Assembly (NCBI GenBank): GCA_016840825.1
Contig: JAEORN010000106.1
Location: forward strand, 1 to 64,000
Reading direction: 5' to 3'
DNA length: 64,000 bases
From: Candidatus Thorarchaeota archaeon
GTDB lineage: Archaea; Asgardarchaeota; Thorarchaeia; Thorarchaeales; Thorarchaeaceae
Shown: positions 42,656 through 51,634 of the stretch, piece after piece
Layout of the letters: each line of letters opens with the position of its first letter
Position numbering within the stretch: position 1 is the first letter of the stretch
Position numbers and translations under genes: made by a program
Notes under the pieces: model-generated
The model's input: only the letters and a program-made list of their open reading frames with translations
The model's database searches: none
Told to the model about the DNA's origin: nothing

Positions 42656-43204
42656 ATGAGTTCAAGCTATGACTTTCTGTTCAAGATAGTAGTTCTAGGT
42701 GAGGGTGCAGTCGGAAAGACCGCAGTCGTAACCCGATTCTCTCATGGATTCTTTAGAACCGATTACAAGACAACTATTGGCTCTCAATTCGCTGTCAAGA
42801 ACATAGATATCACAAGTGATGCCGGACAACGATACACTGTTAAACTGCAAATTTGGGACGTTGCTGGCCAATCCCGCTTCCAGATACTCCGTCCTATGTA
42901 CTACCGAGGCTCAAGTGGAGGCATTCTTGTCTTTGATGTCACTCGTCGTAGGACCTTCATAGTCTTGGAAGAATGGCTTGATGAGCTAGAGAAAGCAGTT
43001 GGCAAGAAGATACCCCTCGTTCTGGTCGCAAACAAGACAGACCTACCTGATCGTGTTGTGGAGCCCGCTGAAGGAAGAGCATTCGCAGATAAGCATGAAA
43101 TGCCGTATCTTGAGAGCTCTGCAAAGACGGGTGAAGGAATTGTCGATATCTTTGAAGAACTAGCAAAGACACTCGTTGAAAAACGTTCTTCGAGCGACCA
43201 ATAA
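42656..43204 (+). CDS. Rab/Ras-type small GTPase
   Basis: 182 residues with all G motifs: P-loop GEGAVGKT (15-22), switch I Thr in KTTIG (about 40), DVAGQ (68-72) with the catalytic Gln, NKTD (126-129) and SAK (155-157). Arrangement and length match Rab/Ras GTPases, an Asgard eukaryotic-signature protein family. No C-terminal Cys for prenylation is present (tail RSSSDQ), so it is probably soluble or membrane-bound by other means. It stands in its own transcript, ended by a T-run. No GEF, GAP or roadblock gene is adjacent. Confidence 0.93.
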   Translation: MSSSYDFLFKIVVLGEGAVGKTAVVTRFSHGFFRTDYKTTIGSQFAVKNIDITSDAGQRYTVKLQIWDVAGQSRFQILRPMYYRGSSGGILVFDVTRRRTFIVLEEWLDELEKAVGKKIPLVLVANKTDLPDRVVEPAEGRAFADKHEMPYLESSAKTGEGIVDIFEELAKTLVEKRSSSDQ

Positions 43205-43215
43205 AATTCCCTTCC

Positions 43216-43221
43216 TTTTTT
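43216..43221 (+). terminator. T-run terminator after the GTPase
   Basis: A run of six Ts within a pyrimidine-rich stretch 12 bases after the GTPase stop is the usual form of an archaeal transcription end. Confidence 0.45.
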
Positions 43222-43273
43222 CTGAGCATCATCCCCAATTCTTATCAGAGATTCATGTATGAGGTCTCATGCA

Positions 43274-43864
43274 ATGGTGGACAAGAACGAACTATACCCC
43301 GTGAACACACTTCCTCCGCTTGCATGGGCTTTAGCACTATACTTCAAGAAAGATAAGAAATACAGGCATAAGGGCATAGTAGAGCTAACATTTCCAGCTG
43401 GACAACACAAAGAGATGCTCAAATCGAAAGGAGAGCATACCATATCGGTGTGGTTCTCAGAGAAGAGAATCTATGTTCGCGCGAAATGTCACTATGACAA
43501 GGAATGTTCTTTCAACAGTGATCGAATTCAAGTGAGCAATCGCGAGGCATTAATGGGTCTAGGATGGGAAGGTACAGACTCGCGCAAATTCTTCAAGTCT
43601 ATTACGACTTGGTTGCTAAGATTGAACTTCGATTATGTTCTTCTAATCCGCGCACTTGTAACAATATGTGATAGGTATGTGAAGATTCCGTTGACCACAC
43701 AGTATGGTAAGACCTTTCAGAAGTTCGATGAATATAGAAAGAATCGCTGGCCTGAAGATGCAAAGCCTAGCGACAAGGAACGCTTTCTTGAGGAGATTTT
43801 AGTTCGCGTTTCCTTTTGGATACAGTCAGCGGCAGAAGTGGATGCTTTGGTCGAAGCGGAATAG
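43274..43864 (+). CDS. Hypothetical soluble protein
   Basis: About 196 residues, no recognised domain. Two Cys sit in a CHYDKEC pattern (about residues 74-80) that might bind metal with other ligands, but a full site is not visible. ATG 43274 has GAGG nine bases upstream; ATG 43259 is the alternative. It lies between the GTPase and the ATP-NAD kinase-like gene on the same strand. Confidence 0.6.
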   Translation: MVDKNELYPVNTLPPLAWALALYFKKDKKYRHKGIVELTFPAGQHKEMLKSKGEHTISVWFSEKRIYVRAKCHYDKECSFNSDRIQVSNREALMGLGWEGTDSRKFFKSITTWLLRLNFDYVLLIRALVTICDRYVKIPLTTQYGKTFQKFDEYRKNRWPEDAKPSDKERFLEEILVRVSFWIQSAAEVDALVEAE

Positions 43865-43950
43865 AACTGTCTGAATCAGCAATTTATCCCTCAATCGTAA
43901 TGTCTAAAGCGGATGAGGTCTGCAGAAAGTAACTGTGGCTGTGCCAAGCG

Positions 43951-45078
43951 ATGAAGGTTGGAATCCTAGTCAATCCCATTGCAGGAATGGGTGGACGAGT
44001 CGGTCTAAAGGGAACTGATGGCGTTGTCAAACAGGCGATAGAGTTAGGGGCTGAACCAGTTGCGCCTGAACGGGCAAAGGAATTCATCAATTCACTTTGC
44101 TCTATGACAGCAATTATCAATCACTGTGAGTTGTACACCTGTCCTTCTCAGATGGGTGCTGATATCCTGCAAGGCCTTGCACCCAATTTCTCATCGATTC
44201 AAGTTCCAATTGGGCAAGAAACCAGTTCTGAAGATACGAAGAGATGTGTCAAAGAGCTCTACTCAAGAGGAGTCCGACTGCTTGTCTTTGTGGGTGGTGA
44301 TGGTACAGCGAGAGATATCCTCGATACAGTCAATGAAAATGGCTTGGAAGATCTTCTCGTAATTGGTGTACCTTCTGGAGTCAAGATGTATAGTGGCATT
44401 TTCGTTGTGAATCCAAAGGATGCTGCAGAAGTTGTGAGGCTTGTTATTGAAGGCACTGCACTTTCAGCTGAATTTGAGATAATGGATGCAGATGAAGTCG
44501 CTTTTAGAGAGGACCGATTCATTATCAGACTCTATGGTTATTTGAAAGGACCTGCTGTTCCTGCTAGATTTCAAGGTGCAAAGCAAGCCAGCCCTGAGAC
44601 CACGAATGAACATGAAGCTCAAGAGGCGATTGCAAAATACATCATTGAGGAGATGATACCTGATGGTAGCTATATCCTTGGTCCAGGAACTACCGTGAAA
44701 ATGATATCGGAGCTTCTTGGTGTGAAGAAAACAATTCTGGGTGTTGACCTTTATCAGAATGGAGTTATTCTAAATGACGTCAACGAGAATACTCTTCTTT
44801 CTAAGGTATCAAATCCTACTAAGACATGGATTGTCGTATCACCTATCGGACATCAAGGAATACTCTTCGGGCGAGGAAATCAACAGATTAGTCCCAAGAT
44901 TATTGATCTTGTAGGAAAAGAGAACATCAGAGTGATTTGCACTCCATCAAAGCTTCGTGGGATTGAAGGGGGAACCCTAAAAGTTGATACAGGTCAGGAT
45001 CATACTGATCGAATGTTACGAGGATATATCCGAGTAATTACAGACTATAATGAGATACGACTGGTTAAGGTCGAATGA
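43951..45078 (+). CDS. ATP-NAD kinase-like protein (COG3199/AcoX family)
   Basis: 375 residues. Begins KVGILVNPIAGMGGRVGLKG and carries VFVGGDGTARDIL, the GGDGT nucleotide motif of NAD kinase and diacylglycerol kinase folds; PSGVKMYSGIF and GPGTTVKMISELLGV match the archaeal COG3199 branch. These proteins are annotated as ATP-NAD kinase or AcoX-like; true activity in this branch is not certain. The SAM hydrolase gene follows by 15 bases. Confidence 0.85.
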   Translation: MKVGILVNPIAGMGGRVGLKGTDGVVKQAIELGAEPVAPERAKEFINSLCSMTAIINHCELYTCPSQMGADILQGLAPNFSSIQVPIGQETSSEDTKRCVKELYSRGVRLLVFVGGDGTARDILDTVNENGLEDLLVIGVPSGVKMYSGIFVVNPKDAAEVVRLVIEGTALSAEFEIMDADEVAFREDRFIIRLYGYLKGPAVPARFQGAKQASPETTNEHEAQEAIAKYIIEEMIPDGSYILGPGTTVKMISELLGVKKTILGVDLYQNGVILNDVNENTLLSKVSNPTKTWIVVSPIGHQGILFGRGNQQISPKIIDLVGKENIRVICTPSKLRGIEGGTLKVDTGQDHTDRMLRGYIRVITDYNEIRLVKVE

Positions 45079-45093
45079 AACGGGTGGCATTAC

Positions 45094-45825
45094 TTGATTG
45101 TACTGATGACCGATTTTGGCGATTCTGAATATGTAGGTGTTATGAAAGGGGTAATATACTCTCTATGTCCAACTGCTGAGATTGTTGATCTAACTCACTC
45201 GATTCCCTCACAATCAATCATTGAAGGAGCGTGGGTGCTCTACAGAAGCTACCAGTATTTTCCGAAAGATTCTATCTTTGTTGGAGTTGTCGATCCAAGT
45301 GTTGGCACAACACGTGATTCAGTTCTAGTTAGGACCAAGAACTATACTTTCATTGGACCAGACAATGGACTTCTTTATCCTGCTGCTTACGATGATGGGA
45401 TTATCAGCGTGTCGTCGATTGTTGTTGATTCTTCTGCATCTCGAACATTTCATGGGCGGGATGTGTTCGCCAGGATGGCAGCATTCCTTATTCGCAATCA
45501 AGCTGATAGAATGTTGGGTGGATTCAAACCATCCTTGAGTGTTCCTCTCGAATTCAAACTCCAAGATAGGACTGGGATGATTGTACGAATTGACAAGTTC
45601 GGGAATATCATTACAAACATTCCCCCCTTGAGGAAGGATGATTATATGCTTCGAACAAATGACCTGCGATGGGATATCTCATGGCATCCTACCTATGATT
45701 CTGGTCCTGAGTTTGGTGTCTTTCTAGTCACAGGTAGCTATGGTACTTTAGAAATTGCGGCAAAGAACTCAAGTGCTGCTGAGGAAATCTCTCTAAAAGT
45801 CGGAGATTGTGTCACAATCGAGTAG
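45094..45825 (+). CDS. SAM hydroxide adenosyltransferase (DUF62 SAM hydrolase)
   Basis: 243 residues. Members hydrolyse S-adenosylmethionine to adenosine and methionine using water activated by an Asp-Arg-His set. Visible: LMTDFGDSEYVGVMKG at the start, VGVVDPSVGT, FIGPDNGLLYPA, TFHGRDVFARMAA and DKFGNIITNIP, all typical. The start is TTG 45094 with GGGTGG six bases upstream; the family begins MI-x-L-x-TDFG at that point. It is likely co-transcribed with the preceding kinase-like gene. Confidence 0.9.
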   Translation: MIVLMTDFGDSEYVGVMKGVIYSLCPTAEIVDLTHSIPSQSIIEGAWVLYRSYQYFPKDSIFVGVVDPSVGTTRDSVLVRTKNYTFIGPDNGLLYPAAYDDGIISVSSIVVDSSASRTFHGRDVFARMAAFLIRNQADRMLGGFKPSLSVPLEFKLQDRTGMIVRIDKFGNIITNIPPLRKDDYMLRTNDLRWDISWHPTYDSGPEFGVFLVTGSYGTLEIAAKNSSAAEEISLKVGDCVTIE

Positions 45826-45844
45826 ATTCAAAGTTACGAAGCTA

Positions 45845-45873
45845 CTTATATTATCGTTCTTCATCTATAAAAT
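45845..45873 (+). promoter_or_regulatory. Two TATA-like boxes ahead of the ArsR gene
   Basis: CTTATATTA (45845-45853) and TCTATAAAAT (45864-45873) precede the ArsR ATG at 45905. The second would give a near-leaderless transcript. Confidence 0.4.
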
Positions 45874-45904
45874 TCAGGAGTATCATTAGGAGTGCAAGAG
45901 GCAA

Positions 45905-46201
45905 ATGTCAAATGATAAGACGGTCATTTGGAGATCAGAATTCCACAAAGCCCTCAGTAATCCTGTAAGGCTCCAGATAGTTGATTTCTTGATAGATGGA
46001 GAACAATGTCAATGTGAGATCTTTCCAAGGATAGGACTTTCACAATCAACAGTTTCTGCATATCTTACTCAACTAGTGAAAGCTGGGATTCTTTCTGTAC
46101 GTCGAGATGGTACAAGAAAGCTATACCGGATACATGATAACAGGCTCTTGAAGATGGTTCAGCAGATTAAGACATTCGCTTCAGACATAACATCATCATG
46201 A
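45905..46201 (+). CDS. ArsR-family transcriptional regulator with C-x-C
   Basis: 98-residue winged-helix repressor. ALSNPVRLQIVDFL and QSTVSAYLTQLVKAGIL give the HTH; GEQCQCEIF holds a C-x-C at the position of the ELCVC metal/thiol site of ArsR/SmtB sensors. A wing VRRDGTRKLYRI follows. It may sense metals, arsenite or thiol stress. It is convergent with the Cys-rich DUF5714-like gene. Its own target is unknown. Confidence 0.9.
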   Translation: MSNDKTVIWRSEFHKALSNPVRLQIVDFLIDGEQCQCEIFPRIGLSQSTVSAYLTQLVKAGILSVRRDGTRKLYRIHDNRLLKMVQQIKTFASDITSS

Positions 46202-46207
46202 ATCCCA

Positions 46208-46936
46208 TTATTCCGGAAAGAAGCTGCACTCATGCATCGCGCAATCTCTATTCCTACTCCAATTCCTACAAGATTTTGCAGGTGGAATTTCTCCGATATC
46301 GATATCCATCTTCTCCTTGAGGAACTTCATCGCAGCTGTAAGACCATAGTATGTTGATCTCTTACAGCAACGAACCAGTGAATCTTGTGCAAGTGTCAAA
46401 GCATCTACCGTCGCCTGATGAGCTTTGAACCTCTCTTCAGCTCGTTTTGGAGTTGAGCCCAAAAATATCGCTATTGCTATTCCAGCTCCAACGCAAGCTC
46501 CACAATTACCTGCATATCCACAAAAACCTCCGGGAATTACCGACCCTCTTCGTATACCCTCCAAAATCATATTTTCTGTAACGAATGTGCCGTCACTCCT
46601 CGTAATTCTTCTATTCCTGAGTGCTATCAAAATAGCCGCAGGTACGAGACTATGATGTTCAGGGCCATGAAAGCTAAATGACGGATGACTGAAAGCGTAT
46701 TCCACTATCTCTCGTGGCTCGATTGAGAGCTCTCCATCTGCCATCCTCTGAAGAAGTCCAATTGCATCAGCTGAGTGGCATGTATCACAAACATAGTGTC
46801 CATCTGGGCAAGATATTGGAGCGATATGTCCCTCATTACAATACTGGCATAGTTGTTCAGTCGCTGAATCATTGTAGATAAGCGTCTTCCCGCATATCAT
46901 GCAAGCATATCGCTGTTTCTCACTATTTTCGTTCAA
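46208..46936 (-). CDS. Cys-rich DUF5714-like protein
   Basis: 242 residues with 18 Cys. N-terminal zinc-ribbon pairs (CMICGK; CQYC; CPDGHYVCDTCHS), then GFCGYAGNCGACVGAG and a late RCC and CRNWSRNRDC. The pattern GHYVCD-x-CH with CG-x-x-GxCGA matches the DUF5714 family of anaerobic archaea and bacteria, often near radical SAM or methyltransferase genes. A metal or Fe-S role is inferred. A TTG start at 46936 has GAGG seven bases upstream. Confidence 0.75.
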   Translation of the reverse strand: MNENSEKQRYACMICGKTLIYNDSATEQLCQYCNEGHIAPISCPDGHYVCDTCHSADAIGLLQRMADGELSIEPREIVEYAFSHPSFSFHGPEHHSLVPAAILIALRNRRITRSDGTFVTENMILEGIRRGSVIPGGFCGYAGNCGACVGAGIAIAIFLGSTPKRAEERFKAHQATVDALTLAQDSLVRCCKRSTYYGLTAAMKFLKEKMDIDIGEIPPAKSCRNWSRNRDCAMHECSFFPE

Positions 46937-47044
46937 ACGATTACCTCTTCGTTATTCTGGACAGTAGAGGTGCCTGTTTAAGGATTATTATGGATTCGTG
47001 CACCAGATGAACATACTTTTGAGGAGTAGTTCGAAAGTCAGATT

Positions 47045-47575
47045 ATGCATTATCGTTTGGTTGAAACTGCTTTTGGACACATGGCAATCGTCTTCAAAGA
47101 AAACAAGGCTATACGGCTTTTATTGCCAAATGACAAGTCCGTTCTCAGAAAAGAAATAACTCTTCAGTATCCTGCCGCAAGTGAAGTGCGTGAGGGGATG
47201 GATGATCTGGCGACTATGGTTGCAGCATATTTCGAGGGAAATGAGATAGTCATCCCGATGGACTATGTTGATACTCGGCTCGTTACCCCCTTTCAGCTCC
47301 GTGTGCTTCATGCTGAGAGATCAATACCAAGAGGTATGACAGCTTCATATTCTTGGCTAGCACGAACTGCTGAGACTAGGGCAATCCGGGCTGCGGGAAG
47401 TGCTCTTGCTAGAAATCCCTGGCCCATTGTTGTTCCTTGTCACAGAGCGGTAAGAGCAGATCGCTCAATTGGACATTATCAGGGTGGTAGTGAGATGAAA
47501 CGAAGACTCCTGACCATGGAAGGTGTGGCCTTTGAGGTTTCTGGAAAAGTTGCTAGAGACCATTTCTTGAAATAA
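47045..47575 (+). CDS. ogt: O6-alkylguanine-DNA alkyltransferase (methylated-DNA-cysteine methyltransferase)
   Basis: 176 residues. Suicide DNA repair enzyme that takes the alkyl group from O6-alkylguanine onto an active-site Cys. The site PIVVPCHRAVR, HTH segment (TASYSWLARTAETRAIRAAG) with the Arg finger, and GGSEMKRRLLTMEG are all present. It begins ATG 47045. Divergent from the DUF5714-like gene and just upstream of the FGGY kinase. Confidence 0.93.
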   Translation: MHYRLVETAFGHMAIVFKENKAIRLLLPNDKSVLRKEITLQYPAASEVREGMDDLATMVAAYFEGNEIVIPMDYVDTRLVTPFQLRVLHAERSIPRGMTASYSWLARTAETRAIRAAGSALARNPWPIVVPCHRAVRADRSIGHYQGGSEMKRRLLTMEGVAFEVSGKVARDHFLK

Positions 47576-47650
47576 TCAATGGTCATCTATGAAACGAAAC
47601 GTATTTCATTTCCTCTCGTACATTGTATACAGTCTTTACGAGGTGGAGAT

Positions 47651-49228
47651 ATGACTGGATATGTCCTGGCCCATGATGTAGGTACTGGTGGTAACAAAGC
47701 ATCACTAGTTGATATCAATGGGAAACTTATAGCATCGAAAGAGTCCTTCTATCCTGTTCTATATCCAAATCCGGGTTGGGCTGAGCAGGATCCTGAAGCA
47801 CACTGGTGGAATGCAGTCCGTGAAACATCTAGAGCAGTCCTATCAATGAGTAAGGTGGACCCCAAAGATGTTCTAGCAATAACATTCTCAACACAAATGA
47901 TGGGAACAATCCCTGTAGATTCCAATGGTGTGCCATTGATGAATTGTCTTACATGGTTGGACACTCGGGCATCCAAGCAGAACAAGGATATCATCGCAAA
48001 TCCTATTCGGATGCTACGTATGCTACGCATAACAGGAGGAGTCCCGTCAGGAAAGGACATTATTGGAAAAATCGCCTGGATTATACAAGAACGCCCACAG
48101 GTAGCCGAAAAGACGCACAAGTATCTCGATTGTAAGGACTATCTCATTTACAAATGTACGGGTGAGTATGTCACATCTTGGGATTGCGCAAATCTCACTT
48201 GGTTCATGAATACGCGAAAAGGACGAAATGAGTGGTCACAGACTATCCTAAATTGGATAAATCTGGATATGGACAAGCTACCCCACCTTGCACCCTCAAC
48301 CGAGGTGATAGGGAATCTTACTGCTGATGCTGCAAATGAGTTGGGGTTGACCACCGCTACACATGTGGTCAATGGAGCTGGAGATATGCCTTCAGCAGGT
48401 GTTGGATCTGGAGCAGTACGCGATAAGGAAGTCCACATCTATGCTGGTTCGAGTGCATGGATCGGTGCGCATGTTACTGACAGAAAGTTAGACATTTTCA
48501 CATACACCGGATCGATAAGAAGTGCAATACCGGGTAAGTACATACTGATTGCAGAACAGGAATCTGCTGGTGCTTGTCTCAAGCATCTCAAAGAAAAGTG
48601 GCATTGTGAGCTCTGTATCAATGTTAGAGACCTCGCAAGTGCTGCGTGTGCAGATTGCAAATCAGGAGAACGGAATCCATTCACGACACTTGATACAATA
48701 GCAGATCGGGCACCTCCAGGATGTGAGAATCTCTTGTTCGCTCCATGGATGTTTGGAGAACGAAGTCCTATCGATGACCATAATGTCCGTGGGGGTTACT
48801 TCAATCTCTCATTAGCTCATGAGAAGAACCACATGGTCAGAGCAGTACTAGAAGGAGTAGCTCTCCATGCACGCTGGATGATGGAAGGAGTAGAAAAGAA
48901 GAGGATGCTTGGTAGGGTCTCTAATGTACATATGATTGGAGGATGTGTGAACTCGGATGTTTGGACGCAGATTTATGCCGATGTGCTCCAAAAACCGGTT
49001 TATAGAATGATGAATCCTCTTGAAGCAGGGACGGTCGGTGTTGCACTTGTAGCCTTTGTCGGTCTAGATGAGATACACGACTTTGAGAAAGCGGCTGACA
49101 AGATTCAAGTAGAGCATGTTTTTGAACCAGATCCGGTGAATGCAGATATCTATGATCACCACTTTGAGATGCTGAAAGAATTCTATAGTACCAACAAAAA
49201 ACTTTGGAAGAAGATGAATCAACACTAA
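47651..49228 (+). CDS. FGGY carbohydrate kinase (xylulokinase-like)
   Basis: About 525 residues. Phosphate motif VLAHDVGTGGNKASLVD, then FSTQMMGTIPVD, CLTWLDTRAS, NGAGDMPSAGVGSGAV with the catalytic Asp, and MIGGCVNSDVWTQIYADVL place it among FGGY kinases of the xylulokinase branch (no NQRET or DPYFSA glycerol signature). ATG 47651 has GGTGGAG directly upstream; the frame is open further up. It is a few genes from the RuBisCO-like protein, which may mean sugar-acid metabolism. The substrate is unknown. Confidence 0.87.
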   Translation: MTGYVLAHDVGTGGNKASLVDINGKLIASKESFYPVLYPNPGWAEQDPEAHWWNAVRETSRAVLSMSKVDPKDVLAITFSTQMMGTIPVDSNGVPLMNCLTWLDTRASKQNKDIIANPIRMLRMLRITGGVPSGKDIIGKIAWIIQERPQVAEKTHKYLDCKDYLIYKCTGEYVTSWDCANLTWFMNTRKGRNEWSQTILNWINLDMDKLPHLAPSTEVIGNLTADAANELGLTTATHVVNGAGDMPSAGVGSGAVRDKEVHIYAGSSAWIGAHVTDRKLDIFTYTGSIRSAIPGKYILIAEQESAGACLKHLKEKWHCELCINVRDLASAACADCKSGERNPFTTLDTIADRAPPGCENLLFAPWMFGERSPIDDHNVRGGYFNLSLAHEKNHMVRAVLEGVALHARWMMEGVEKKRMLGRVSNVHMIGGCVNSDVWTQIYADVLQKPVYRMMNPLEAGTVGVALVAFVGLDEIHDFEKAADKIQVEHVFEPDPVNADIYDHHFEMLKEFYSTNKKLWKKMNQH

Positions 49229-49232
49229 TCTC

Positions 49233-50219
49233 TCAAAGTCCATACCTCTTAAGCACTCGCACTGCTCGCAAAGTAATCCACTTTGAAGGCTTTCCCTTTT
49301 CCTCTATATCGCAGAGCATCTTCCCATTGAATGTATTCTTCAAAACCCACTTTCCATTTGCTTCTCGTGACTCTAGAATCAAGTCGATTGATTCCCTCAT
49401 TCTATCATCCTTCACACCAAGCTTCGTAAGAGTATCCAGAACCTCTAGTACATCCGATTGATAGAAGAGAGGAAAACCAAAACGCTTCCAACCTGCCTTC
49501 TCCTTTCTGGTGCCATCAGGATTCCTCAGATACTTGAATACTTGATTCTCAAGGATAATCTCAATCTCTTGTGTGATTATAGATTGAAGTTTCTTTGATC
49601 TTGCTTTTTCAGGGATTGATGCTAGAGCCCTTAGCATCTTGACTCTACCCATGAAGCAATTTGCTGGGAAGACCTTTGATGAATCGATTGGAAATGCTCG
49701 ACATTTCCATCCACCATCTTCCTCGGAATAGTAATCTTCTTGGAATGCAATGAGATGCTTAGTTCTCTCATCATCCAAGTATCCAAAGTGGATAAGATAG
49801 AATAGGATGTTCCCATCATAGCAACATCCATCCTTCACAACACTATCGTATCCTTTGTCTGTTTTTGGAAGCTCTATCAAGAAATGACCGGAGTTTCGCT
49901 GAAAAAGGAAAAGATGTTCGATAGCCTTTTCGAGCGCAGGGGTTCTTTTCGCTCCAAATTCAGCGAGAATCAGAAGGTTATGTGTAGTTGCAGTATACTT
50001 TGGATTGTAGAAATCGTCTCGCTTTCCCCAATACCCCTCCGGATTCATTGTTCTCAAAATAGTTTGAATGCATGAAGACTCCATTATGTGATCTTGAGTT
50101 TCAAGTACTTCATTATTAGATGGCTTCTTCCTTAGGATATCAATCAATGTCCAGTATCGAACACTTGGATTATCATTTTCTAAAAGCCATTCGACTATGC
50201 TATCATCTACCACGCTCAA
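49233..50219 (-). CDS. Alpha/alpha-toroid (squalene cyclase/prenyltransferase-like) protein
   Basis: 328 residues with QW-like helical repeats: LENDNPSVRYWTLIDIL, MNPEGYWGKRDDFYNPKY, EEDGGWKCRAFPID and ESREANGKWVLKN resemble the alpha/alpha-toroid of terpene cyclases and related proteins of unknown enzymology. The DxDD cyclase motif is not present, so cyclase activity is unlikely. TTG start 50219 has AGGTG five bases upstream. Convergent with the FGGY kinase, four bases between; upstream is the RuBisCO-like gene. Confidence 0.7.
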   Translation of the reverse strand: MSVVDDSIVEWLLENDNPSVRYWTLIDILRKKPSNNEVLETQDHIMESSCIQTILRTMNPEGYWGKRDDFYNPKYTATTHNLLILAEFGAKRTPALEKAIEHLFLFQRNSGHFLIELPKTDKGYDSVVKDGCCYDGNILFYLIHFGYLDDERTKHLIAFQEDYYSEEDGGWKCRAFPIDSSKVFPANCFMGRVKMLRALASIPEKARSKKLQSIITQEIEIILENQVFKYLRNPDGTRKEKAGWKRFGFPLFYQSDVLEVLDTLTKLGVKDDRMRESIDLILESREANGKWVLKNTFNGKMLCDIEEKGKPSKWITLRAVRVLKRYGL

Positions 50220-50265
50220 GAGAGCACCTCACATTAGGTACATGCGAGGTGCCTTATGAATTCAA

Positions 50266-51576
50266 CTAGAGATCAAATCCGGTCTTCTTAGAACCCCATG
50301 CGTCCATGGCTACCTTTAGTTCCTCATGCCCCTCTTCCTTTGCATACTTACTTACAGGGATGCCTTGCATCTTGGCATCGATTGCTTGTCGAAAAGCGAT
50401 CGCTCCAGCTCGTGGACCATTTGGATGTGCATGAATTCCGGCACCTGTGCCAATCACGATATCCGGACCAAGGTCATCCATGACTTCTTCAACATGTCCT
50501 GGACTAATACCCCCACTTGGCATCGGAGCTGTTTGCTCGATGTTATGCAATGGCATGACCATATGGTGTGCCATGAGTAGGAATCTTTCCTTGATCATTG
50601 GAGCCTTTCCGTAAGGGGCTGGAAATACGGTAATGTCTGAACCACAGATACGAGGTAATTTGCCAATCACTAGATTTGTGCCTATTCCAATATCTGGTGC
50701 ATAGGATATGGCTCCTGTGACATCCATGTGGGCTAGCAAGGGCACATTGAGAGATGGGTCCTCAGCTACATGCTGGAATGCAGAATAGCCAACCGCTAGG
50801 AAATTGATCATCAGACCATTTGCTCCAAGCTCGATGGCTTTCTCTGCATTCTCGAACATGTTTGGAATGCTATCTGTGATATTGACAGTAAAGAGCGTCT
50901 TCTCGTTCTTCTCAGCATCCGCCCTGTCAATTGCCTCCATAAATAAAGGAATTCGCTCATCAATAGTGTTGAAGCATGCATTTGCTAGTAGCTCATCATC
51001 CTTTATGATATCGGCTCCACCTGCTGCGGCTTCATAGCAAAGATCAGCTCCCATCTTAGCTGAGGTATATACACAGGGCTTGATCATGTTATTGACGAAT
51101 GGACGGTCCTTTACGCCAAGCAGCTTCCGAAGACCTTTGATTCCAAATTTCGGTCCTTTGAATCCCTTGAGCCAACTCTTTGGGAAATTCATATCCAGAC
51201 ATTTTATGGGACCAAGTGAGATATTACCAATCACGGTGGAAAGAAGCATTGGTATCTGTTGACCAAAGTTCTCCCACGGGAACGCGACTTGAAGTATATA
51301 CTGCCGCCTCTCGAGATCTTTTGGCAGGCTGTATTCGTATTGCGGGACCTCATAGACACCAATGACCTTGGCTACATGTCGTTTTCGCACCTCGGCAGTT
51401 TCACCAGGTACTAGGGTCCATGTTCCTGTGCTCTGTTCTACTGCAGCAGCCTGTGCTACCTCTCTTGCATTCATGAAGGGTGGTAGTCTAGCATAGTAGG
51501 TACAGATCACATATTTCTCATCATCAATTGCATCAGGTAATGCATCGGGAAGGGCATCTAATGGAAGACTCTTCAT
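50266..51576 (-). CDS. Form IV RuBisCO-like protein
   Basis: About 436 residues. RuBisCO fold: TGTWT segment with Glu in VEQSTGTWTLVP, Asn in STVIGNISLG, GGADIIKDDELLANA (carbamylated-Lys/Asp/Glu metal site), GKLPRICGSD, and loop-6 PYGKAP; SGG is kept in MPSGGISPGH. But true-RuBisCO residues are changed: the K-P-K motif is IKPC, the H-R pair is LAHMD (Met for Arg), and the C-terminal phosphate loop reads GTGAGIHAHPNGP. That makes carboxylase activity unlikely and fits form IV, whose members act as enolases or decarboxylases on sugar phosphates. No partner gene fixes the substrate. ATG 51576 is used, TTG 51585 is possible. Confidence 0.88.
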   Translation of the reverse strand: MKSLPLDALPDALPDAIDDEKYVICTYYARLPPFMNAREVAQAAAVEQSTGTWTLVPGETAEVRKRHVAKVIGVYEVPQYEYSLPKDLERRQYILQVAFPWENFGQQIPMLLSTVIGNISLGPIKCLDMNFPKSWLKGFKGPKFGIKGLRKLLGVKDRPFVNNMIKPCVYTSAKMGADLCYEAAAGGADIIKDDELLANACFNTIDERIPLFMEAIDRADAEKNEKTLFTVNITDSIPNMFENAEKAIELGANGLMINFLAVGYSAFQHVAEDPSLNVPLLAHMDVTGAISYAPDIGIGTNLVIGKLPRICGSDITVFPAPYGKAPMIKERFLLMAHHMVMPLHNIEQTAPMPSGGISPGHVEEVMDDLGPDIVIGTGAGIHAHPNGPRAGAIAFRQAIDAKMQGIPVSKYAKEEGHEELKVAMDAWGSKKTGFDL

Positions 51577-51634
51577 TGAAATCAACCAAATCTATTGGTT
51601 ACCTTCCCGTCTTATGTTCTTTTGCAGAGAAGTA

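Noticed and set aside
50266..51576. Form III (archaeal) RuBisCO
   Set aside because: The second Lys of K-P-K is Cys, the Arg after the active-site His is Met, and the phosphate loop is altered; AMP phosphorylase and ribose-1,5-bisphosphate isomerase are not nearby.
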